A DNA stretch of 37,760 nucleotides from Deltaproteobacteria bacterium (GTDB lineage: Bacteria > Myxococcota_A > UBA9160 > SMWR01). This document shows, piece after piece, positions 1 to 8,176 of this stretch (the first letter of the stretch is position 1; each line of letters starts with the position of its first letter). The notes below the pieces were generated by a model. That model did not search any database and was not told where the DNA came from. It saw only the letters and a program-made list of their open reading frames with translations. The stretch is from contig PBYF01000056.1 in the NCBI GenBank assembly GCA_002729515.1, positions 1-37,760 on the forward strand, read 5' to 3'. The translations under genes were made by a program, and so were the position numbers.

Positions 1-92
1 GCCGGGGTTGCGCTCGGGCTCCCTCCGAATGAGGGCCGCTGCAGGGAATGCGGAGGACGTATTCGAACGAGTTCGCCGGGGTTGCGCTCGGG
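1..92 (+). repeat. 18-bp direct repeat at window start
   Basis: GCCGGGGTTGCGCTCGGG occurs at 1-18 and again at 75-92 (74-bp offset, different reading frames). The second copy lies in the Qng1 gene; the first lies before its start, possibly a duplication or an assembly-edge artefact. Confidence 0.7.
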
Positions 93-1006
93 TGGCCGAA
101 TGTGCTCGTTGGGTGCGGATCGACGACGACGCCCTGGTGAAACTGGCTGCAGACCTGGCGTCGGCGGACGAGCCGTTCCCCGACCCGGTTCACCGGCCGT
201 TCGGAGACGAGGCGACGACACTGGCGTTCGTCCTGACTCTCGATGCGGTGAATTTCGGTTCCGGGTGGTTCCCGGAGCTGCGGAAGCGGCCGGGCCGCTC
301 CGGGTACTTCAGCATCGCGACCGGATTGCGCGAGCGTTTCGAGGCGGCTGGGCCGCTGCCCGCGGCGGCACTGGTGGACACGAACTCGGAGGACTGCGCG
401 GAGATGTTCGGGCAGCGCGGTGCCGGGGAGGGTGCTGCGGAGTTGATGGAACTTTTCGCCCGGGCGCTTCGCGAGCTGGGGGCCTGGCTGCTGGCGCGGT
501 ATGCCGGGCGCTTCGAGGGACCGGTCGAGGCCGCCGGAGGCTCAGCCGCGCGGCTGGTGGAGGCGTTGGCCGAGATGCCCCTGTATCGCGACGTATCCCG
601 TTACCAGGGCTTCGAGGTTCCGTTCTTCAAGCGCGCCCAGATCACGGCATCTGACCTCGCGACTGCGTTCGGGGCTCGTGGTTACGGGCGCTTCGACGAC
701 CTTCGACACCTGACGATATTCGCCGACAATCTCGTTCCCCATGTCCTTCGCTGCGAAGGTGTGCTCGTCTATGCAACGGAGCTCGCAGAGAGAGTGGACG
801 CCGGCGAGTTGCTTCCGCACGGCTCGCCGGAGGAGGTCGAGATCCGTGGGCTGGCCGTGCACGCGGTGGAGCGTTGCGTCGAACAGTGCTGGCGCCTCGG
901 CGCCGAGGCGACTGCCCGCCACCTCGACAGCGTGCTCTGGAGTCGCGGGCAGCGTCCTGAGATGAAGGCCCGGCCGAGGCACCGGACCCGGAGTTCTTTC
1001 TACTGA
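29..1006 (+). CDS. qng1: Queuosine 5'-phosphate/nucleoside N-glycosylase family (Qng1, DUF2419)
   Basis: Family members release queuine base from queuosine nucleotide or nucleoside so the base can be salvaged for tRNA wobble modification; the enzyme is cytosolic. Family hallmarks are all visible: an N-terminal stretch ending ARWVRID, the block DAVNFGSGWFPEL near residue 75, YQGFEVPFFKRAQI in the second half, and LTIFADNLVPHVLR followed by VLVYATEL. About 325 residues matches the usual 330-340. The ATG at 29 is preferred; an in-frame TTG at 8 adds seven unconvincing residues and the true start could lie left of the window. The 3' end overlaps the convergent gene by 7 bp. No queuine tRNA-ribosyltransferase gene is visible beside it, so the salvage partner must be elsewhere. 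Function assignment is by family resemblance. Confidence 0.85.
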   Translation: MRAAAGNAEDVFERVRRGCARVAECARWVRIDDDALVKLAADLASADEPFPDPVHRPFGDEATTLAFVLTLDAVNFGSGWFPELRKRPGRSGYFSIATGLRERFEAAGPLPAAALVDTNSEDCAEMFGQRGAGEGAAELMELFARALRELGAWLLARYAGRFEGPVEAAGGSAARLVEALAEMPLYRDVSRYQGFEVPFFKRAQITASDLATAFGARGYGRFDDLRHLTIFADNLVPHVLRCEGVLVYATELAERVDAGELLPHGSPEEVEIRGLAVHAVERCVEQCWRLGAEATARHLDSVLWSRGQRPEMKARPRHRTRSSFY

Positions 1007-2325
1007 TGCGAGGGAGCTCGAGTCTCGTGCTGCCTCTGGTCGCGGGCGTTCTGGCCCGGGTCTTCCTGCGCTGAAGCCGTCCTCGGGGCGGCCGCCAGGT
1101 GCTGCAGCGCGCGGCAGAGCTCGTTGCGGGTGGGGGGGGTTAACCAGGCCGCACGCAGCCCTTCGTTGCACGCACGGGAAACGTTCGCGGAGTCGAGATC
1201 TGCCGGAAGGGCCACCACCAGGGCTGCGATGCGTTCGCCGATGCGCAGCAGTGCCGGGCGGAGAGCTGTGTCGAGGTCGAGCAGGGGCTGTTCGGGCGTG
1301 AAATCTGGGTCGCGCACGGCCGCCATCTGGACGTCCCGGGCCGCCGCGATCTGGGCAGCGTAGAAGGCGCGCACTGCTTCCGCCGTGGGTGCGGGCCGAC
1401 CCGCGCGCTCGGCCGCCTTCAGGACGGCAGCTTCGCCGGCGGCGATGACCACCCGCTCCCGCTGGGGTGCGGCGATCGGGAGCACCGAGGCGCGTTTCGC
1501 CGCGGCCACCGCCGGCATCAGGGCCAGGCGTTCATCCAGGGCGGCGATGAGGGCCTCGAGGGGAAGTGCGGTGGCCGGCCCGGGCGCGAGACCGAAGTGG
1601 CGGCGGCGCAGCTCCGCCAGGCTTCCGTCGGTCTCGCGCTCCAGCAGCCAGGCGTCGAGATCAGCCCCGAGGGTACTGGCATCGGCGCTGACCAGGAAGG
1701 CTTTCCGATCCCGGGTAAACGGGCCGAAACGGCGCACGTCTCCCACCTCGCGCTCCCAGCCCGGTGCCTCCCGCGTGTCCGTCAGCGCCGCATCGACGCC
1801 TCCGGACTGGAGCGCCCGCAGTACCTCGGCGTTGCCGCGGATGACCACGAGGGTCGCTTTCGGGAAGTGCGCCAGGGCCACGCGCTCGAGGTGCCCGCCA
1901 GCGTTGACGCCGAGCCGCAGCCCGCGGCGGTCCACCTCGTCGAGGGAAGACACGAGCGTCGGCTCGCGCACCAGGACGACGGCGCCGCTCTCGGTGACCG
2001 GCACCGAGAAGCGTCCAGCGGCGCTGCGTTCGGGACGCACGGTGATGCCGGACATCGCCACGTCGAAGCGGTGGGCCGCCAGCAGGTCGAGCAGTTCGGG
2101 CCAGGCGAACGGTACGAATTCGATCGCCCGACCGCGCTCTTCGGCGTAGGCGTTGGCGACGTCGATATCGAACCCGCGGAAAGCGCCGGCTGCGCCGGAT
2201 CCCGGACCCGCGCTGCTGAACGGCGGATAGTCGCCGCTCGTTCCGACGCGAAGCGGGGCGGGCGCGTCGGCCGCCTGCGCCACGGCGGCCAGCAGCACAC
2301 TGGCCAGGAAGCCCGCCAATACCAT
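1000..2325 (-). CDS. pheC: Secreted cyclohexadienyl dehydratase fused to AroQ-type chorismate mutase
   Basis: Predicted periplasmic bifunctional enzyme turning chorismate into prephenate and then phenylpyruvate (or arogenate into phenylalanine). A Sec signal peptide occupies residues 1-19 (ends AVAQA). Residues 20-250 are a type-3 solute-binding fold with PheC-like features: LRVGTSGDYPPFS, GFDIDVA, RFDVAMSGI, VNAGGHLE and ALTDTREA. Residues about 255-425 resemble secreted AroQ-gamma mutases: RLALMPAVAAAKR, LPIAAPQRER, a helical bundle and two late cysteines that could form the disulfide typical of secreted mutases. The domain pairing supports PheC over a plain amino-acid binding protein, because the mutase makes the dehydratase substrate. 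Start ATG 2325 gives the signal peptide at residue 1. It is convergent with the Qng1 gene. Confidence 0.78.
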   Translation of the reverse strand: MVLAGFLASVLLAAVAQAADAPAPLRVGTSGDYPPFSSAGPGSGAAGAFRGFDIDVANAYAEERGRAIEFVPFAWPELLDLLAAHRFDVAMSGITVRPERSAAGRFSVPVTESGAVVLVREPTLVSSLDEVDRRGLRLGVNAGGHLERVALAHFPKATLVVIRGNAEVLRALQSGGVDAALTDTREAPGWEREVGDVRRFGPFTRDRKAFLVSADASTLGADLDAWLLERETDGSLAELRRRHFGLAPGPATALPLEALIAALDERLALMPAVAAAKRASVLPIAAPQRERVVIAAGEAAVLKAAERAGRPAPTAEAVRAFYAAQIAAARDVQMAAVRDPDFTPEQPLLDLDTALRPALLRIGERIAALVVALPADLDSANVSRACNEGLRAAWLTPPTRNELCRALQHLAAAPRTASAQEDPGQNARDQRQHETRAPSHQ

Positions 2326-2335
2326 GGGGGACTAA

Positions 2336-2343
2336 AGGATAGC
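2336..2343 (-). promoter_or_regulatory. Candidate -10 element (GCTATCCT) of the pheC fusion gene
   Basis: On the minus strand GCTATCCT ends 10 nt before the ATG at 2325, leaving almost no leader. It matches the GCTA-N3-T octamer found before ten other genes here. No good -35 was seen. Confidence 0.35.
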
Positions 2344-2348
2344 AGCGG

Positions 2349-2376
2349 TTTGACCGCCCGGCGGCGATTCTCTAAC
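2349..2376 (+). promoter_or_regulatory. Candidate sigma70 promoter of the cold-shock-domain gene
   Basis: TTGACC (2349-2354), a 16-bp spacer and TCTAAC (2371-2376) resemble a housekeeping promoter. A start near 2383 would give a leader of about 80 nt, a length common for cold-shock mRNAs. Confidence 0.4.
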
Positions 2377-2461
2377 CTCCGGTGTTCGCTTCGCTTCTCG
2401 CCTTTTCGGCGAGCATCCCTAGAACCTGCCCGTTGCGCCTTGGTTTCGAGAGGTTTCAGTC

Positions 2462-2962
2462 ATGCTGCACCTTGAAGACGTCGAGTCGGGCGCCCGCGTG
2501 ACCCACAAGAACACGGGCCTGCGCTACTCGATCGTCGAGGTTGGCGACGACGAGGTCTTGCTGTCACCGGAGACCGAGGGGCTTCAGGACCTCGAGGTCG
2601 CCATGAAGCTCTTCCGCGAAGAGTTCGTGCTGACCGACCGGTTCAGCGCCAAGCGCTCCAGGGGTCGGGGGCGCCGCCGCGGGCGCGGAGCGCGAAACGC
2701 TGCGCCCACGCCGAGCGGGCCGCGTGTCAAGGGCCGCATCAAGAAGATGGTGCGCGAGCGCGGCTTCGGCTTCGTGCGCGGAGACGATGGCAAAGAGGTC
2801 TTCTTTCACCGCTCGGGTCTCGGCGCGACCGATTACGACAGCCTGTCCGAGGGGGACGTCGTCGAGTACGTGGTGCAAGAGGGCCCCCGCGGCGCCCGGG
2901 CCGAGAACGTGCGCTCAGTTGCAGCAGCCGAAGCCGCTGTCGCCACTCCTCAGCCCGGCTGA
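2462..2962 (+). CDS. Cold-shock-domain protein with an N-terminal extension
   Basis: A nucleic-acid-binding protein of 166 residues. The C-terminal part, residues about 88-150, is a cold-shock domain with RNP1-like GFGFV and RNP2-like VFFH, preceded by GRIKKMVRERG; it should bind single-stranded RNA or DNA. Residues 1-60 form a separate small acidic domain (MLHLEDVESGARVTHKNTG) that I cannot name; its repeated short beta pattern could be a KOW/Tudor-like barrel. A basic Arg/Gly linker (residues 63-85) joins them and may itself contact RNA. ATG 2462 follows a GAGAGG sequence about 8 nt upstream. The 3' end overlaps the convergent nadE by 13 bp. Most cold-shock proteins are about 70 residues, so the extension is what sets this one apart. 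Confidence 0.85.
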   Translation: MLHLEDVESGARVTHKNTGLRYSIVEVGDDEVLLSPETEGLQDLEVAMKLFREEFVLTDRFSAKRSRGRGRRRGRGARNAAPTPSGPRVKGRIKKMVRERGFGFVRGDDGKEVFFHRSGLGATDYDSLSEGDVVEYVVQEGPRGARAENVRSVAAAEAAVATPQPG

Positions 2963-4590
2963 TAGCGGTGTACGATGGGCAGCCGCCTGCCCATTCCGAA
3001 TGCTTTGGGTGAGGTTCGCAGCACGAGCGGTGCCTGTCTGCGCTTGTACTCGTTGCGGTCGACGCGGGCGACGATGTCGCGCACGACCTTGGACGAGACG
3101 CCGGCTGGCGGAGTGATTTCGGCCGCCGAGAGTCTGCCCTCCACCGCCTGTTCGAGGATCGCGTCGAGCACCTCATAGGGCGGAAGGTCATCGGAGTCGA
3201 CCTGTCCCGCGGCGAGTTCCGCGGAAGGAGGCTTTTCGATGCTGCCGGCCGGGATACGCGGCCCATCGGCATTGGCGTTTCGGGCCAGTGCGTACACGTC
3301 GCGCTTGTAGGCGTCGCCCAACACAGCGAGTCCACCCACCATGTCGCCGTAGAGCGTGCAGTAGCCCACCGAGAGCTCGCTCTTGTTCCCCGTGGCCAGG
3401 ACGAGCCGGTTCTCGGCGTTGGAAACTGCCATCAGGATTGCACCCCGGATTCGCGCTTGGATGTTCTGCTGGGCCAATCCGTAGTCTTCGCGTTCGCCGA
3501 AGAGCGCTGCGAAGAGCACCTGGAACGACTGGTAGATGGGTCCGATCGGAGCCTGGCGCACCTCGATGCCGAGCAGCCGGCCCAGTTCCTCGGCGTCGCT
3601 CACGCTGTGTTCTGAGGAGAAGGGGCCGGGCATCAGGATGCCGAGTACGCGTTCGGGTCCCAGGGCCCGCGCTGCCAGGTGGGCCGTCACGGCCGAGTCG
3701 ATGCCTCCCGAAAGCCCCACAACGGCCCCCGGCGGCAGTCCCTGCTTTCGGAAGTAGTCGCGGATTCCGAGCACGAGGCCGGCTTCGAGCTGCTCGACGT
3801 GCGGAAGATCCTCGATGCTCGTGGCGGACAGGGCCGGGTTCGCTTCGATATCGACGACCCGGAAGTCCTCTTGGAAATGGGCGAGCTGCGCGAGAACCTG
3901 TCCCCGAGCGTCGCACGCCAGGGATGCACCGTCGAAGATCAGCTCGTCGTTGCCTCCGACCTGGTTGACGAAGACGAGCGGCACCTGGTGACGTCGGGCC
4001 AGGTCGGCGAGCATGTTGCGACGGTCCGCGCCCTTGTCCACGTGCCAAGGGGACGCCGAGAGATTCAGCACGAGTTCCGCGCCGGCGCCGGCGAGTTCTC
4101 CGGTCGGGTCGACGGCGTAGCCGAGCGTTTCGACCCAGGCGTCCTCGCATACCGTGAGTCCGACACGGTGGCTGCCGATCGATACCGTCTCTCGCGTTTT
4201 GGCGCCGCGAAAGAAGCGTTTCTCGTCGAAGACGTCGTAGCTCGGGAGGTGCGACTTCGGACGCACGGCCGCCCGACGGCCGTCGGCGAGGAGCACCGCC
4301 GCGTTCATCAGCTGTTGCGGATGGGTGTCGTCGACGGGGACGACCGCGCCGAGCACGATGGGGAGTTCGCGGGAGAGGGGGGCGAGTGCGTCGAGTTCGC
4401 GCAGTTGGTCGCGAACGAAGCCATGGCGCTCGAGCAGGTCCATGGGCGGGTAGCCGGTGAGAACCATCTCGGGCAGGGCCACCAGATCGGCTCCTGCCGA
4501 TGCCGCGCGGTCGACCGCTTGCTCCACGAGTCTGCGGTTTTCACGCAGGTCGCCGACGCTGGGGTTTACCTGGGCAATCGCGACGCGCAC
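2950..4590 (-). CDS. nadE: Glutamine-dependent NAD+ synthetase
   Basis: Catalyses the last step of NAD biosynthesis, amidation of deamido-NAD with glutamine and ATP. Residues 1-265 are the nitrilase-type glutaminase with triad E41 (LPEMVLTGYPP), K112 (RPKSHLPSYD) and C148 (LTVCEDAW). The synthetase half starts near 285 with the PP-loop SGGIDSAV and continues through LATGNKSELSVGYCTLYGD and KPPSAEL. At 546 residues it is the expected size of the two-domain bacterial form. The GTG at 4590 is chosen because homology begins exactly there (VRVAIAQVNPSVG); an ATG further upstream would add a non-homologous, arginine/serine-rich stretch inside the upstream gene. It lies 10 nt behind the maoC-like gene and is probably co-transcribed with it. 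Confidence 0.95.
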   Translation of the reverse strand: MRVAIAQVNPSVGDLRENRRLVEQAVDRAASAGADLVALPEMVLTGYPPMDLLERHGFVRDQLRELDALAPLSRELPIVLGAVVPVDDTHPQQLMNAAVLLADGRRAAVRPKSHLPSYDVFDEKRFFRGAKTRETVSIGSHRVGLTVCEDAWVETLGYAVDPTGELAGAGAELVLNLSASPWHVDKGADRRNMLADLARRHQVPLVFVNQVGGNDELIFDGASLACDARGQVLAQLAHFQEDFRVVDIEANPALSATSIEDLPHVEQLEAGLVLGIRDYFRKQGLPPGAVVGLSGGIDSAVTAHLAARALGPERVLGILMPGPFSSEHSVSDAEELGRLLGIEVRQAPIGPIYQSFQVLFAALFGEREDYGLAQQNIQARIRGAILMAVSNAENRLVLATGNKSELSVGYCTLYGDMVGGLAVLGDAYKRDVYALARNANADGPRIPAGSIEKPPSAELAAGQVDSDDLPPYEVLDAILEQAVEGRLSAAEITPPAGVSSKVVRDIVARVDRNEYKRRQAPLVLRTSPKAFGMGRRLPIVHRYQPG

Positions 4591-4600
4591 GTTCGGGGAC

Positions 4601-5071
4601 CTAGGGAAAGTAGACGTAGTTGACGTTGGCGAGGAGCGCCGGCTTCGGTGCCCCCTCGACCTCGAAACGCACGGCGAACGTGACGCGCACACCACCCGCG
4701 GGGAGGTCTCGAGTGTCCTTGATTTCTGCCTTCATGCGCACGCGCGAGCCGGCGGGTACCGGTGTCGAGAAGCGCAGCCTGTCGAGGCCGGTGTTCACGG
4801 CCGTCTTCCAGCCTTCGATGCTGAGAATCTGCCCCAGCAGATCGGGTGTCATCGCCAGCGTGAGGTAGCCGTGGGCGATGGTCGCCTTCCAGGGCGATTC
4901 GCGGCTCGCCCGTTCCACATCGACGTGGATCCACTGGTGGTCCCCCGTGACGTCCGCGAAGCCGGCGATGCGATCCTGGTCGATCGTGGTCCACTCGCTG
5001 GGGCCAAGTGGTTGTCCCACGTAGTCTTTCAAGGCTTCGAGGCTCGGGATCGAGATCTTGGGAACACTCAC
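4601..5071 (-). CDS. MaoC-like (R)-specific enoyl-CoA hydratase
   Basis: Single hot-dog-fold hydratase of 156 residues, likely hydrating or dehydrating acyl-CoA thioesters in the cytosol. The hydratase-2 motif is complete: FADVTGDHQWIHVD with catalytic D44 and H49, followed by ASRESPW and ATIAHGYLTLA. Single-domain proteins of this length are often annotated MaoC or NodN-like and work in fatty-acid, PHA or CoA-ester catabolism; substrate cannot be told from sequence. The start is GTG 5071 (MSVPKISIPSLE). The nadE gene follows after 10 nt, so the pair forms a small operon without an obvious functional link. Confidence 0.88.
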   Translation of the reverse strand: MSVPKISIPSLEALKDYVGQPLGPSEWTTIDQDRIAGFADVTGDHQWIHVDVERASRESPWKATIAHGYLTLAMTPDLLGQILSIEGWKTAVNTGLDRLRFSTPVPAGSRVRMKAEIKDTRDLPAGGVRVTFAVRFEVEGAPKPALLANVNYVYFP

Positions 5072-5088
5072 ACCGGGGATCGTATAAT
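5058..5088 (+). promoter_or_regulatory. Candidate promoter of the aldo/keto reductase gene, overlapping the maoC-like start
   Basis: A perfect TATAAT (5083-5088) follows TTGGGA (5058-5063) with a 19-bp spacer on the plus strand, 27 bp before ATG 5116. On the opposite strand TACGAT (5084-5079) sits 7 bp before the maoC-like GTG and could drive it leaderless, so the site may be bidirectional. Confidence 0.35.
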
Positions 5089-5115
5089 GCCGGGGCGCAT
5101 TGCGCCCGGGGGGTC

Positions 5116-6687
5116 ATGACCATGTTCCGCAGGACCCGCAACGCTTGGTTTGCAGCGCTCCTCGTCGCGCTCGTCGTGGGGTGGTTCCTCGCGGGTTCGC
5201 TCCTCTATCGCTCCTTCATCGGCCTGGACGCTTCGGCGTGGATCGCGGGTAGGGGTATCCAGCGGTTGGTGGTGGCGAGTGCCCCGGAGCTGAAGAATGC
5301 GGTGGGCGGGGTCGTGTGGCTCGTCGTAACGCTGCTCGCGATCGCGGCATTTGGCTTCTTCATTGTTCGCGCGACGGTGCGGGCGCGCGTGGCCGCGATC
5401 GATCCCGAACGCCGTCGTTTCTTGACCGGTGCGGGTGCAGGGGCGGGAGCGGCGCTCTCGTCACTCGTTGTCGGTGCGGGAGTTGCGGCCAGCCGCGCGG
5501 TGCTGGGGGTGGGCCACGACAACGAGGGCTGGATCGGTATTGGAAAGATCCAGGATCGCGACGTGGTCTTTACCCACCCGGAGCCCGATCCGGCCTGGGA
5601 GGGCAGCCGTATTCGCGAGTATCGCCGCTTCGGGCGGACCAATTGGCAGGTCTCGGACATCGTGCTCGGAACGGGCCGCATCCGCGATGAGAACGGCGAG
5701 CGCATTGCGCGCGAGGCCATCGACCGGGGCATCAATTACTTCGATACCTCACCGGATTACTCGGGCGCGGGGAGCGAACAGGCGATGGGGCGCGCGATCC
5801 GCGGCGTGCGCGACTAGCTCTTCATCGCCACGAAATTCTGCACGCCGATCGGCCACCTGCCGCCCGGCACACCGGTCGAAGTCTACAAGGCGGCTGTCGA
5901 GGACAGTCTTGGGCGGCTCGGTACCGACTACGTGGATCTGGTGCACATCCACTCCTGCGACGAGCTCGATCGATTGCTCGATCCGAACGTACACGCGGCC
6001 TTCGCGCAGCTGAAGCAGGAGGGGAAGGCGCGCTTCCTGGGCTTCTCGACCCACACGCCGAATCTCATCAACGTCGCGAATGCAGCAGTCGCCGACGGCC
6101 GCTTCGACGTGATGATGCTCGCGTATCACCCGGGAATCTGGGCTCCGATCGATGACATTATTCGCCGCGCTCGAGCGGAGCAGGACATGGGCGTCGTCGC
6201 GATGAAGACGCTGAAGGGTGCGAAGCACCGCGGTCTCACCGACTTCGAGCCGTACGCCGATAGCTACGCGCAAGCCGCACTGAAATGGGCACTCTCGAAT
6301 CCGGATATCTCGTGCGCCGTCATCTCCTTCTTCGAGGACCAGCACGTCGACGAGTACATCGCGGCTTCTGGGCTTCCCTTCACGCCGAAGGACCGGGCGG
6401 CACTCGACGCTTACGACGCGCGGATCGCCGGCAGCTACTGCGGTCCGCACTGCGGCCAGTGTCTCGGTGCCTGCCCAGAAGGTCTCCCGATACACGACGT
6501 ATTGCGTCAACGAATGTACTTCGAGGATTACGGCTGGGAGAAAGAGGGACTTTCCCAGTACTCGAAGCTGCCCAGGAATGCGGCGGCCTGTGCTACGTGT
6601 TCGGCCCCTTGCACCGGGTCGTGCCCCTACGGCATTCCAATTCAGGAGCGCATGGTACGTGCCCACGACTTGCTCACGATTGGCTAG
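5116..6687 (+). pseudogene. Membrane-anchored Tat-type aldo/keto reductase with Fe-S tail, split by in-frame TAG
   Basis: One frame runs 523 codons apart from a TAG at 5815-5817 (codon 234). Residues 9-29 and about 57-83 are membrane segments; a twin-arginine-like RRRFLTG lies at 99-105 before a hydrophobic stretch. The aldo/keto reductase barrel follows: FDTSPDYS supplies D210 and Y215; after the TAG, IATKF supplies K240 and VHIHS supplies H279, so the stop splits the catalytic tetrad. The tail has two cysteine clusters (CGPHCGQCLGACP and CATCSAPCTGSCPYG), like ferredoxin-type AKRs. The text around the stop reads VRD-stop-LFIATKF; GAG to TAG is a single change giving the usual DELFIATK. Several neighbours end in TAG, so readthrough is unlikely. 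Either a fresh nonsense mutation or a base error; both halves are otherwise intact. Confidence 0.8.
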
Positions 6688-8176
6688 GCTCCGCCTCCGC
6701 TGGCTCGCAGCCGCCTCGCTCGCCCTCGGGGTGGGCGCCGCGTTGGCCCAGGAGGCGCCGAAGGGAAAGCGCCACGAGGATGCGGCCGTTCATCCCGTGC
6801 CCTGGACCTTTCCCCCGATCGATTCCTGTCAGCCCGGCGAGAGCCTGCGCGGTTGGCCTCCGGGCACCGACGCACCGGCCTTTCCGTTCCACACCGGTGA
6901 TACCTTCAGCATGGAGGAGCTCGATGCGCTGAAGGACTTCCTGCCGCCCTACGTTTGGGAGCAGCGGGACCGGTTCTTCTACGAGGGCATGCAGCTCGAG
7001 ATCGGCCGTTGCTTTGCCGATTACTCGCCACCGTCGTTTTACCGCGCTGCTACAGCCGCCCACGTTGGCGAGCCGAAGCTCGCCGAAGACGGGGGCCTCG
7101 TCGACTACACAGCGGGTCTTCCCTTTCCACCCGACCGCTTCGGTCCCGAGGATCCCGAGGCCGGCGCCAAGTGGGCCTGGAATTTCGAATTGCGCTACCA
7201 GTGCGCCGGATTCTGGGGTGATTTCCGGACGTCGGACATGGTAGGCCGCGACGGACGCGTGGAGCCGTTCGTAGGCGAGATCTTTCGCGCGCAGACGGCC
7301 TTCCGTTCGGACCGCAAGTCCAAGGACTACAAGGTTCCCGGAGCGCGCGGCAAGCACTGGGTGGTCGGGGGAATGCTCAAGGAACCCTTCGACGCGCGCC
7401 ACTATTCGTGGCGCCAGTATCGCGACGTCGATCACATGACCGATCCCGATCGCAGCGACGACCTGCATGCCTACCTGCCGGATTACCGCCGGGTCCGGCG
7501 TGTGCCCGCGTCCGGCATCGAGGGCGTCTACATGCCTTCGTTCAGCGTGGGGGTGATCAAACCCTCGAGCATCTCGGGGCTCGTCGGTGGAGCTGGCAGC
7601 GTGGGTGGGGCGATGGCCGCCACGATCACCACCAAGCGCAGCGGTTTCGAAGGCGTCGAGCTGCGGCCGCTGCTCTACGAGATGCGCGTGCTGGGGGTTC
7701 AGGACGTGTTGACGCCGATCAACGCGCGTACCCCCGCCTATCCTGTCGATGAAAACCGCGAGTTCGGTCCCTGGGGCCTGTCCTTTGCGTCGGACCGCTG
7801 GGACCTGCGCCGTGCGGTCGTTCTGGAGGGCCGGGCGAAGGCGAGCCGCAGTGGGGACCAGATGGTGCGATTCATCCAGCACGTGGACGCGCAGAACCTT
7901 GTGCCTCTCTACTACGCCTCCTGGGACTACAATGACGAGCCCATCGACGTCGGTATGTTCGTGGGCCGCTGGAGTGAGGATCGCGAGGACTATCCGCGCT
8001 GGCCCGATGACGAGAAGCGCGAGGTGCGAGGCATCGACACGACCGGCGCTGCCTTCGCAAACCTTTCGGTCGACGGGGGCTGGCGCCGTGAGTCCTGGGA
8101 GATGATCTGCATCCCGCCGAAGGACGCTGCCTTGAAGCGCGATCTCTCGGTCACCAACCTGACGAAGCGGCGTTAG
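6680..8176 (+). CDS. DUF1329 family exported protein
   Basis: A 498-residue exported protein of the DUF1329 family, whose members have a LolA-like fold and are often encoded near outer-membrane or lipid-related genes; no reaction is established. The TTG at 6680 gives MARLRLRWLAAASLALGVGA, ending ALAQ, an excellent Sec signal peptide, and overlaps the upstream stop by 8 bp, implying translational coupling. Family-like blocks include DFLPPYVWEQRDRFFYEGM, YDENREFGPWGLSFASDRWDLRRAVVLEG-type text (PVDENREFGPWG, SDRWDLRRA) and LVPLYYASWDYNDEP. Since the upstream reductase carries a stop, coupled translation of this gene may be lowered. No lipobox is seen. It meets the broken TPR gene tail to tail. 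Confidence 0.8.
   Translation: MARLRLRWLAAASLALGVGAALAQEAPKGKRHEDAAVHPVPWTFPPIDSCQPGESLRGWPPGTDAPAFPFHTGDTFSMEELDALKDFLPPYVWEQRDRFFYEGMQLEIGRCFADYSPPSFYRAATAAHVGEPKLAEDGGLVDYTAGLPFPPDRFGPEDPEAGAKWAWNFELRYQCAGFWGDFRTSDMVGRDGRVEPFVGEIFRAQTAFRSDRKSKDYKVPGARGKHWVVGGMLKEPFDARHYSWRQYRDVDHMTDPDRSDDLHAYLPDYRRVRRVPASGIEGVYMPSFSVGVIKPSSISGLVGGAGSVGGAMAATITTKRSGFEGVELRPLLYEMRVLGVQDVLTPINARTPAYPVDENREFGPWGLSFASDRWDLRRAVVLEGRAKASRSGDQMVRFIQHVDAQNLVPLYYASWDYNDEPIDVGMFVGRWSEDREDYPRWPDDEKREVRGIDTTGAAFANLSVDGGWRRESWEMICIPPKDAALKRDLSVTNLTKRR

Noticed and set aside
4591-4695. Longer N-terminus of NadE starting at 4695
   Set aside because: Homology begins at GTG 4590; the added residues lie in the upstream gene and are not protein-like.
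5815-5817. TAG as pyrrolysine or another recoded amino acid in the aldo/keto reductase
   Set aside because: Many genes in the window end in TAG, no Pyl genes are present, and the position matches a Glu codon one substitution away in typical AKRs.
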